Of a DNA stretch of 6,050 nucleotides, positions 1-5,650 are shown in pieces. The DNA comes from Acidimicrobiia bacterium (lineage in GTDB: Bacteria > Actinomycetota > Acidimicrobiia > Spongiisociales > UBA5794), in contig JABDIW010000448.1 in NCBI GenBank assembly GCA_013003515.1, positions 1 to 6,050 of the forward strand, given 5' to 3'. The notes beneath the pieces were generated by a model. It saw only the letters and a program-made list of their open reading frames with translations, did not search any database and was not told where the DNA came from. The stretch's first letter is position 1; each line of letters starts with the position of its first letter. Made by a program: the position numbers and the translations under genes.

Positions 1-107
1 GTGGTCGTGGTGGCCGCGTCGGTGGCGTCGCCGACCATGCGGGCAGCGTCGGACGACGCGCCGCAAGCGGCGACGACGAGAACGAGGACGATGAGAAACC
101 TGGCCAC
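1..107 (-). CDS. Putative lipoprotein, N-terminal fragment (cut by window edge)
   Basis: Reading leftward from a GTG at 107-105, the first 35 codons give a textbook lipoprotein signal peptide: Ala2-Arg3, a hydrophobic stretch of Phe, Leu, Ile and Val at residues 4-12, then the lipobox Val-Ala-Ala-Cys with Cys15 as the lipidation site. After it comes Gly-Ala-Ser-Ser-Asp and an Ala/Thr/Asp-rich segment, a typical flexible tether after the anchor. The protein should therefore be exported and held on the outer face of the cytoplasmic membrane by signal peptidase II processing. The rest lies outside the window, so the function cannot be named; substrate-binding protein, secreted enzyme or orphan lipoprotein are all possible. 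No in-frame ATG or TTG and no good Shine-Dalgarno precede the GTG, but an extended -10-like element sits 10 bases upstream, which suits a nearly leaderless message. It follows the dehydrogenase by 44 bases on the same strand. Confidence 0.7.
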   Translation of the reverse strand, partial: MARFLIVLVLVVAACGASSDAARMVGDATDAATTT

Positions 108-117
108 GGGGAGGCGG

Positions 118-126
118 ATTATGTCA
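118..126 (-). promoter_or_regulatory. Possible extended -10 promoter for the lipoprotein gene
   Basis: On the minus strand 126-118 reads TGACATAAT: a TGn extension followed directly by CATAAT, which matches TATAAT at five of six positions. Its last base lies 10 bases before the GTG start at 107, so transcription would begin within a few bases of the start codon. No TTGACA-like -35 is seen at 17-18 bases, as is common for extended -10 promoters. The AT-rich word stands out in this GC-rich background. The call is by pattern only. Confidence 0.4.
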
Positions 127-151
127 CCGACGGGGCCTTGTGCCGGCCGAT

Positions 152-1705
152 TCAGTCGGGGAGCTTCTCGGCGACCGTCTTCATCTCCATGAACAGCCTC
201 AGATAGTCCGGTCCACCGGCCTTGGCGTTCGAACCCGACATGTTGAACCCGCCGAAGGGCTGCACCCCGACCAGGGCACCGGTGATCTTGCGGTTGATGT
301 ACAGGTTGCCGACGTGGAACCGGCGTTTGGCTGCTTCGATCCGGGATGGGTCGGTAGAGAACAGGCCACCGGTGAGGCCGAATTCGGTGCCGTTGGCGAT
401 GTCGATGGCGTCGTCGAAGTCGGCCGCTCTGATGACGGACAGCACCGGACCGAAGATCTCGTGCTGAGCCAGACGGGCGTCGCGGTCGACGCCTGCGAAC
501 ACCGTTGGGGCGATGTAGTACCCGCCATCCATGTCGATCGGCTCACCGCCGACGACGAGCTCGCCCTCGGCCTTGCCGGCGTCGATCTCCTCGAGGATGG
601 ACCGATGCTGAGCGGACGAGATCACCGGCCCCACAGCAGCATTGAGGGCAGGCGGGCCGGTCTCGAGGGCTGACGTACGGGCGACGACCGAATCGAGCAC
701 CCGGTCGTAGACCTCGTCGACCAGGATCAGCCGGGAGCACGCCGAGCACTTCTGGCCCTGGAACCCAAAGGCGCTGCGCACCGCGGCATCGGCGGCGGCA
801 TCGAGGTCGGCGGTCTCGTCGACGATGAGGCCGTCCTTGCCGCCCATCTCCATGTACGCCCGCTTCAGCCAGCGCTGACCGGGATGGACGATGGCCGAAC
901 GCTCGGCGATGCGGAGCCCGACTTCTTTGGACCCGGTGAAGTTGATGAACCTGGTGCGAGGGTGATCCACCAGGGCGTCCCCGACATCTCCGCCGCGGCC
1001 GGGGAGGAAGTTGATGACGCCGGGCGGGAACCCGACCTCTTCGACGGCCTCCATGAACTTGTACCCGATGATCGGGGTGTTGGAGGCGGGCTTGAGAACG
1101 ATCGTGTTGCCGGCGGCCACTGGGCCGATGGCCATCCCCACCAGGATGGCGAGCGGGAAGTTCCACGGCGGGATGGCAACTCCGGCACCCATCGGTACCA
1201 GGTGCGACTCGTTGTGCTCACCCGGGTACTCGACGGTGGGCACGGCCGACGCCAACCGGACGGCCTGATGGGCGTAGTACGTGCAGAAGTCGATGGCCTC
1301 GGCGACGTCGGCCTCTGCTTCGGCCCAGTTCTTCCCGGCTTCGAAGGTCTGCCATGCGGAGAACTCGAACTTGCGTTCCTTCATCAGCGCCCCGAGAGCG
1401 AACACGAGCCGGCTCCGCTCGCCGACCGGTGTCGCGGCCCACTTCGGATAGGCGGCCCAGGCGGCTTCGATGGCGGCATCGGCATGACCAGGAAGCCCGG
1501 CGCCGGCCGTGCCCACGACCTCGTCGGGTTTGGCGGGGTTGACGCTGACGATGGCGCCATCGGTGTCGATCCGCTCGCCGCCGATGATCACGGGGGCGTG
1601 AACGCCGAGTGCTGACCGCACCCCGGCGACTGCAATCTCGTAGGCGGCCTTGGCGTCGGGTGAGGTGAAGTCCGAGTAGGGCACGTTCTCGAACGGGCCG
1701 AGCAT
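152..1705 (-). CDS. rocA: 1-pyrroline-5-carboxylate dehydrogenase (RocA-type ALDH)
   Basis: The 517-residue product should oxidise 1-pyrroline-5-carboxylate (as glutamate semialdehyde) to glutamate with NAD+, the second step of proline catabolism and the last step of arginine/ornithine breakdown, in the cytosol. It is an intact aldehyde dehydrogenase: Pro-Trp-Asn-Phe with the oxyanion Asn182, cofactor-binding LKPAS at 204-208, the Rossmann motif FTGS at 256-259, general base Glu286 in EMGGK, nucleophile Cys320 in GQKCSACSR, and EIFGP at 416-420. The N-terminal stretch with HAPVIIGGERI and the C-terminal VGNLYINR, PFGGFNMSG and KAGGPDYL segments resemble Bacillus RocA as I remember it, and the length is that of the stand-alone enzyme (about 515) rather than of a PutA fusion. 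The ATG is well placed behind GGAGG with 5 bases of spacing. It lies 66 bases after the kinase gene on the same strand and may be cotranscribed. No proline dehydrogenase is in the window. Another semialdehyde substrate is less likely but not excluded. Confidence 0.9.
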   Translation of the reverse strand: MLGPFENVPYSDFTSPDAKAAYEIAVAGVRSALGVHAPVIIGGERIDTDGAIVSVNPAKPDEVVGTAGAGLPGHADAAIEAAWAAYPKWAATPVGERSRLVFALGALMKERKFEFSAWQTFEAGKNWAEAEADVAEAIDFCTYYAHQAVRLASAVPTVEYPGEHNESHLVPMGAGVAIPPWNFPLAILVGMAIGPVAAGNTIVLKPASNTPIIGYKFMEAVEEVGFPPGVINFLPGRGGDVGDALVDHPRTRFINFTGSKEVGLRIAERSAIVHPGQRWLKRAYMEMGGKDGLIVDETADLDAAADAAVRSAFGFQGQKCSACSRLILVDEVYDRVLDSVVARTSALETGPPALNAAVGPVISSAQHRSILEEIDAGKAEGELVVGGEPIDMDGGYYIAPTVFAGVDRDARLAQHEIFGPVLSVIRAADFDDAIDIANGTEFGLTGGLFSTDPSRIEAAKRRFHVGNLYINRKITGALVGVQPFGGFNMSGSNAKAGGPDYLRLFMEMKTVAEKLPD

Positions 1706-1710
1706 TGGTT

Positions 1711-1728
1711 CCTCCGGGTCGGCGACCC
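1711..1728 (-). promoter_or_regulatory. Strong ribosome binding site with adjoining 5-bp hairpin, before rocA
   Basis: On the minus strand 1715-1711 reads GGAGG, 5 bases before the ATG at 1705, which fixes the start of the dehydrogenase. Directly upstream, 1728-1716 reads GGGTC-GCC-GACCC, a perfect 5-bp GC-rich stem with a 3-base loop that ends exactly where the Shine-Dalgarno begins. The hairpin leaves the ribosome site itself free, so it could stabilise the message or merely be chance in GC-rich DNA. There is no T-run after it, so it is not a typical terminator. Confidence 0.5.
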
Positions 1729-1771
1729 TTCCAGGCTACGCCGCGATTGGCTCCGAGACCGGCGACTCGCC

Positions 1772-3967
1772 CTATCCGGTGGTGGTATCGGCACCAGTGA
1801 CGGCCGGAGCCTGAGGAAGCCCGATCCGGACCGTGAAGCGTGCTCCACCAGACGGCGAGTCGTCGATCGAGATGGCACCGCCGTGCGCCTCCACGAGAGC
1901 CCTCACCAGGTAGAGGCCGATGCCGGTGCCTGCCAGCTCCTCATGGGCGTCGAGCCGGTAGAAGCGCTGGAACACGGACGCCCTCTCCCCGAGAGGGATT
2001 CCGGCGCCGGCGTCGTCGATGTGGATCGTCACTCCGTCCGCATCGTGGCGCAGCGTCACGTCGACCGGCTCATCGAGCGGGCTGTACTTGAGGGCATTGT
2101 CGACCAGGTTCAGCACCACCTGACGGATCCGCTCCGGATCGACGTTGACGATGCCGGGTTGACCTTCGACCTCGAACCGGATCTGGCGGTCCTGGTTGTT
2201 GTACCGGATCAGCTCCACCGCCTCGGCGATCACCGGCTCGATGAGCACGGACCGGACCTCGAGGCTCAGCATCCCGCCATCGAGTCGAGAGGTGTCCAGG
2301 AGGTTGCCGATCAGCGACTCCAGGACGGCAGACTCGCGGCGAATGTCCTCGATGTGATCCTTCATGTCTCCGTCATCGATCATCTCCGACAGGATCTCGG
2401 CGAACCCGAGGATCGCGGTGAGGGGAGTGCGCAGCTCGTGGGACACCGTGGCTACGAAGACGTTCTTGAGCCTGTCGTTCTCGGTGAGTCGGGCGACCGC
2501 GGCACGTTCGGTCTCGATGATCTGCGCCGTCTCGATGGCCATCGCCGACTGCGAGGCCACGATCGAGGCGAGACGGATTCGCGCCTCGTCATGGGGACGG
2601 CCATCTGAGTCGTAGGACACCGCCCAGCCGACATCGCGGCCCGAACGTCGGATCGGGATCAGCGCCACCCGTCCGATGCCAAGAACGGCGATCTCCGGGA
2701 CCTGTGAGGAGCCCGAGTTGAGCTCGATGGCTGTGGCGTCGGTCACTGCGAAGGCCGAACCCGAACCGCCGAAACCGGCGCCTTCCTCCAGCGCCTCGAT
2801 CAACGAGAAGACACCGTCACCCGAGCCCCGCACCGCCAGCCGGCCGGGGCGACCGTCATCGAGGACGAACGCCACCGTCGACTGGTCATCGAGGGTCTCC
2901 CGAATGGAGTCTGCGAGGACACCGAGAACCCCCATCGTGTTGAGCTGACCGGTGGCCTGAGCCACCGCACCGAGCACGACCTGCGCACGATGCTTGGAGG
3001 CGCGTTCTGACTCGACCATGCGAACCAGACCGATCGCCTGGGCGCCCAGAGCGGCAACACGGACCGCGCCCGCCAGTCGCAGGGGTGTGATGCGGCGCCG
3101 GTGGAGGGAGTCGAGCACCAGCACGCCGATGGCTCGATCGCGGTCGATCAGCGGCAGAACCACCACCGACTTCAGGTCGAGCGGCTCGATCCATCCCTCG
3201 GGCAGCAACTCGGTGGCATCTTCCGCTCTCTCGAACACGGAAGGCTCCAGGGAGTCGAGTGCCGAGATGAACGCAGGCACCGGGACGACGATGTCGTCGA
3301 ACGTCGCCCACAGCTTGTAGTCATGGTGCCCATCGGCGAATTGGCTGGCGGCAGCGGTGAGGCGACCGTCGCCTTCCAGCAACAGGATCGAGGCTCGATC
3401 GAATCCGGACACCTGGGCGACGTTGCGAGCAACCATTCCGAGGAGCTTGGGGAGCTGGAAGGTCTCGCTCGCTGCCGCGACCACCTCGTTGATGATGATG
3501 GTCTCGGCCATCTGATGGGCTGCCTCGTCGAGGCGATTGGCGAGCCTCACCGCCGAGGCGAGGTCCTCGTCGGCACCGGCCGCTTCGCCGTGGGACCCGC
3601 TGACCGCGGCAAACCCGACGAGACCAACTCGATCCCGCAGGACGTAGGCGGTGATTGGCTCAGACCAGCCATCGGGCTCCAACACATGGTGGCCATCGGC
3701 GAGGATCGGAGAGAAGCGAGCTTCGATGGCTTCGACCAGTGAGTAGATGTCGTCTGTTCCCGTGTCGACCTGTTCCGGAGAGCCGGCAGCGCCCACGATC
3801 GACCCGGCGGCATCGGATGGAGGAGGCAGGTCGAGAGGCAGCAGTTTGCTGCCATCCACCAGCGCCAGCATGACGAGTTCCCCGGGCAGGCGGGCGCGCG
3901 CCCAGGCCACGGCCTCGGCGAGATCACGCACTGAGGCCGGGTCGAACTCGATCCGGTCGTCGGACAT
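1772..3967 (-). CDS. Cytoplasmic multi-GAF sensor histidine kinase
   Basis: This 731-residue product is a two-component sensor kinase. The C-terminal core is complete: HisKA around 495-565 with the phospho-accepting His510 in VSHELRTPL; HATPase with N-box Asn624 in LVDNALKYSP, G1 box DDAGAGIP at 651-658, FQRFYR at 666-671 and G2 box GTGIGL at 680-685. Ahead of it are two GAF-like modules (about 168-317 and 330-482) joined by short helical linkers, and residues about 29-150 look like a third, divergent GAF. No membrane segment or signal peptide is visible, so it should sense a cytosolic cue. It has no cysteine at all, which argues against thiol, Fe-S or cysteine-linked bilin sensing in those modules. 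The frame is open upstream to 4120, but that extension would run through the divergent receiver gene; the ATG at 3967, behind GAGAGG with 9 bases of spacing, is the better start. It has no receiver domain of its own; the divergent receiver protein is the natural partner. The ligand is unknown. Confidence 0.9.
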   Translation of the reverse strand: MSDDRIEFDPASVRDLAEAVAWARARLPGELVMLALVDGSKLLPLDLPPPSDAAGSIVGAAGSPEQVDTGTDDIYSLVEAIEARFSPILADGHHVLEPDGWSEPITAYVLRDRVGLVGFAAVSGSHGEAAGADEDLASAVRLANRLDEAAHQMAETIIINEVVAAASETFQLPKLLGMVARNVAQVSGFDRASILLLEGDGRLTAAASQFADGHHDYKLWATFDDIVVPVPAFISALDSLEPSVFERAEDATELLPEGWIEPLDLKSVVVLPLIDRDRAIGVLVLDSLHRRRITPLRLAGAVRVAALGAQAIGLVRMVESERASKHRAQVVLGAVAQATGQLNTMGVLGVLADSIRETLDDQSTVAFVLDDGRPGRLAVRGSGDGVFSLIEALEEGAGFGGSGSAFAVTDATAIELNSGSSQVPEIAVLGIGRVALIPIRRSGRDVGWAVSYDSDGRPHDEARIRLASIVASQSAMAIETAQIIETERAAVARLTENDRLKNVFVATVSHELRTPLTAILGFAEILSEMIDDGDMKDHIEDIRRESAVLESLIGNLLDTSRLDGGMLSLEVRSVLIEPVIAEAVELIRYNNQDRQIRFEVEGQPGIVNVDPERIRQVVLNLVDNALKYSPLDEPVDVTLRHDADGVTIHIDDAGAGIPLGERASVFQRFYRLDAHEELAGTGIGLYLVRALVEAHGGAISIDDSPSGGARFTVRIGLPQAPAVTGADTTTG

Positions 3968-3976
3968 GGAATACTG

Positions 3977-3982
3977 CCTCTC
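3977..3982 (-). promoter_or_regulatory. Ribosome binding site deciding the kinase start
   Basis: Minus-strand 3982-3977 reads GAGAGG, part of the purine run GGAGAGAGG at 3985-3977. It lies 9 bases before the ATG at 3967-3965. This supports starting the kinase at MSDDRI rather than at the in-frame upstream ATG at 4120, which would add 51 residues of low-complexity, basic sequence lying across the divergent receiver gene. Confidence 0.6.
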
Positions 3983-4019
3983 TCCGAACGGGAATGACCC
4001 GCTCGAGTACTTATCGGTC

Positions 4020-4025
4020 GAAAGG
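4020..4025 (+). promoter_or_regulatory. Likely ribosome binding site of the receiver gene
   Basis: GAAAGG at 4020-4025 lies 9 bases before a TTG at 4035. It is the only purine-rich, Shine-Dalgarno-like word placed correctly for a start that gives a normal receiver N-terminus, so it decides in favour of TTG over the ATG at 3966, which would add 23 residues with no family resemblance. Confidence 0.45.
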
Positions 4026-4034
4026 TCCGTTCTG

Positions 4035-4412
4035 TTGAGTGAGAGCCCACAGGACTTGATTGTGGAGGACTCTTCAAGAGTGCGCCGCCAGGTCGAGGTG
4101 AGCCTGCGTGGCCTCGACATCGATTTACACGCCGCCGCCGACGGTTACGAGGCGGTCGAGGCGATCTCGAGGCTGCGCCCGGATGTCGTCGTGCTGGACA
4201 TCGGCCTTCCTGGAATCGACGGCTGGGAGGTGCTCGAACGGCTCCGAGCCGACCCGGAGACCGCCCTCGCCCGGGTGTTGGTCCTCACCGCTCATGCCGA
4301 GCCCGAGGTCGCGGCGCAAGCCGTGGCGGCAACAGCCGACGACTTCATGACCAAGCCCTTCAAGCCCGGCGTGCTGAAGGCTTCGGTCGAACGCCTGCTC
4401 ACCCCCCGGTGA
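4035..4412 (+). CDS. Stand-alone response-regulator receiver protein
   Basis: Starting at TTG 4035 the product is 125 residues, exactly one CheY-like receiver and nothing more. Visible landmarks: strand 1 DLIVED with the acidic pair Glu11-Asp12, phospho-acceptor Asp55 in VVVLDIGLPGIDGWE, the conserved Thr85 in VLTAHAE, and Lys107 in the Lys-Pro-Phe motif near the end. With no DNA-binding or enzymatic output it must act by binding a partner or by passing phosphate on, as CheY, Spo0F or DivK-like proteins do. The divergent hybrid-free histidine kinase is the likely phosphodonor. Its stop overlaps the start of the transporter gene in the sequence GTGA, so the two are one transcription unit and probably translationally coupled. 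The ATG at 3966 is an alternative start but gives an N-terminal tail unlike the family. The domain call is secure; the start is moderately sure; the partner is inferred. Confidence 0.85.
   Translation: MSESPQDLIVEDSSRVRRQVEVSLRGLDIDLHAAADGYEAVEAISRLRPDVVVLDIGLPGIDGWEVLERLRADPETALARVLVLTAHAEPEVAAQAVAATADDFMTKPFKPGVLKASVERLLTPR
4069..4081. repeat. Small perfect inverted repeat inside the receiver gene start
   Basis: ACTCTT-C-AAGAGT is a perfect 6-bp inverted repeat with a single central base. It lies 34 bases inside the receiver coding region and about 100 bases upstream of the kinase start, where the kinase promoter could lie. It is AT-rich against its surroundings. It could be an operator half-site pair, but it also simply encodes Asp-Ser-Ser-Arg-Val of the receiver, and one copy proves nothing. 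Confidence 0.25.
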
Positions 4413-5650
4413 GCCAACGCCAGTCGCATTGGGGGACCGGCGCCTGGGTCCTGTACGACCTGGCGAACACCGTGTTTGCCCTCGGAGTGTCCGGCCTGTA
4501 CTTCGCGTCCTGGGTGAAGGAGGAGGGGGCCCCCGACTCGGCCCTCGCCCTGGCCACGGCAGCCGCCATGCTGATCGTGATCGTCACCTCACCGTGGATC
4601 GGTGCCCGCTCGGACCATGCCGGGCGCCGCATCCGGTACCTCTGGCCGATGACGGCCATTGCGGTGATACCCACCTTCTTCCTCGCCTCGGTTGGCCTGT
4701 TCCCCTCCCTGGTGCTGTTCTCGATAGCCCTGGTCGGGTTCAACCTCGGGGGTGTGGTCTACGACGCGTTGCTTCCCGTCGTGTCCACGCCCCGCAACCG
4801 CGGGCTCGTGTCGGGTCTCGGCGTCGGTTTTGGCTATGTCGGGTCGTTCATCGCCGTCGGCGTGGGGGCCATCCTCCTCGACGAGGGCTACGACCGGGTC
4901 TTCCAGGGCATCGCCGTGATGTTCGCCGTGCTCGCCATCCCCACGTTCCTGCTGATCAGGGAACCGCCACCCCCCCACCGCACCGACCCTCCCCCACGCC
5001 TCGCCGATGCGTCCCGGCAGCTCGTCGCCTCATGGAAGGCGACCGCCCTCTACACCGGTCTTCACCGCTTCCTCGTCGGGCGCTTCTTCTACACCGACGC
5101 GGTCAACACCCTCATCGGCGGCTTTCTCACCATCTTCGCAAAGGAAGAGCTGGGCTTCACCGAAACCGAGCTGGAGCGGCTCCTGGCCATCGCCATCGCC
5201 TTCGCCATCGTCGGAGGGCTCGGTGCCGGGCCACTGGTCGACAGGTTCGGGCCCCGCATCGTCCTCCACGGAGTGCTGTGGCTGTGGATGATCGCGATGG
5301 TGTTCGGGATTCTCGCCGCCGCATTGGACGCCACCGGCCTCGCCTGGGTCCTGGGAGGCATCGGCGGAGTTGCCCTGGGTGGGCTGTGGGCGTCCGACCG
5401 GGTCTATATGGCCCGGATCTCACCTCCGGAGCGGCTCGGTGAGTTCTACGGGCTGTACGCCACCGTGGGACGCTTCGCCACCGTGCTGGGACCGCTGATC
5501 TGGGCTCTCATCGTCGACGGCCTGGGATTCCCTCGCACCGTTGCGCTCGGAGCGCTCCTGGTGTTCGTGGTGATAGGGCGAGTCATCTTGGGCGGGGTCG
5601 ACGATCGGCCCCGCGACTGGGCTCAACCCAGCGACGCCTCCACCGCATAG
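4409..5650 (+). CDS. MFS transporter, Atg22/UMF1-like family
   Basis: The 413-residue product is an inner-membrane transporter with about 12 predicted helices, six before and six after a central loop (about 184-222) that is rich in proline and charge. The N-terminal AWVLYDLANT signature at 12-21, the YDALLP segment at 118-123, GFGYVGS at 140-146, and ERLGEFYGLYATVGRFATVLGP at 341-362 (key residues Gly344, Phe346, Gly348, Gly354, Gly361) are those of the Atg22/UMF1-type major facilitators. The cytoplasmic loop motif appears twice, as GARSDHAGRR at 65-74 and GPLVDRFGPR at 274-283. Yeast Atg22 exports amino acids from the vacuole; the substrate of bacterial members is largely unsettled, so export of an amino acid or small metabolite is only a suggestion. 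The GTG start overlaps the receiver stop by 4 bases and has no Shine-Dalgarno of its own, which points to coupled translation. The run of C near 4969-5000 encodes the proline-rich loop. Its 3' end overlaps the convergent ADP-ribosylglycohydrolase gene by 28 bases. Confidence 0.85.
   Translation: MSQRQSHWGTGAWVLYDLANTVFALGVSGLYFASWVKEEGAPDSALALATAAAMLIVIVTSPWIGARSDHAGRRIRYLWPMTAIAVIPTFFLASVGLFPSLVLFSIALVGFNLGGVVYDALLPVVSTPRNRGLVSGLGVGFGYVGSFIAVGVGAILLDEGYDRVFQGIAVMFAVLAIPTFLLIREPPPPHRTDPPPRLADASRQLVASWKATALYTGLHRFLVGRFFYTDAVNTLIGGFLTIFAKEELGFTETELERLLAIAIAFAIVGGLGAGPLVDRFGPRIVLHGVLWLWMIAMVFGILAAALDATGLAWVLGGIGGVALGGLWASDRVYMARISPPERLGEFYGLYATVGRFATVLGPLIWALIVDGLGFPRTVALGALLVFVVIGRVILGGVDDRPRDWAQPSDASTA

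Larger units (their letters stand above)
3968..4034. promoter_or_regulatory. Divergent intergenic region between kinase and receiver genes
   Basis: These 67 bases separate the two divergent starts and hold the ribosome binding sites of both genes. At least one promoter should lie here or just inside the flanking coding ends. On the plus strand TGGAATACT at 3967-3975 could act as an extended -10 for the receiver gene (TGn plus a four-of-six match), overlapping the kinase start codon. An AT-richer patch, TACTTAT at 4008-4014, is the other candidate opening site. No clear -35 is seen for either strand. The promoter assignment is weak; that the region is a shared control region is inferred from gene geometry. 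Confidence 0.35.

Noticed and set aside
1..192. Plus-strand open frame at the left edge
   Set aside because: It is Ala/Thr/Arg/Ser-rich low complexity, opposite to the lipoprotein signal peptide and the end of the dehydrogenase; the minus-strand reading is far more meaningful.
884..1615. Long plus-strand open frame opposite the dehydrogenase, 243 codons
   Set aside because: It is antisense to a clearly intact enzyme gene, shows no family resemblance, is rich in Gly/Asp/Arg as expected from mirrored high-GC codons, and has no ribosome site of note.
1761..1771. GGCG-ACT-CGCC hairpin just after the kinase stop as a terminator
   Set aside because: The stem is only 4 bp with a 3-base loop and no T-run follows on the minus strand, so intrinsic termination is not supported.
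1883..2608. Long plus-strand open frame opposite the kinase catalytic core, 241 codons
   Set aside because: It mirrors the HisKA/HATPase coding sequence; its composition (Asp, His, Arg, Leu) is typical of a shadow frame in GC-rich DNA. The same holds for the frame at 3101-3742.
3968..4120. N-terminal extension of the kinase by 51 residues
   Set aside because: It would lie across the receiver gene start and both ribosome sites, and it reads as basic, Ser/Thr-rich sequence with no domain character.
4969..5000. C-rich run as a possible repeat or G-quadruplex signal
   Set aside because: It is explained by proline codons in the central loop of the transporter; the C tracts are irregular and not in four evenly spaced runs convincing enough to call.
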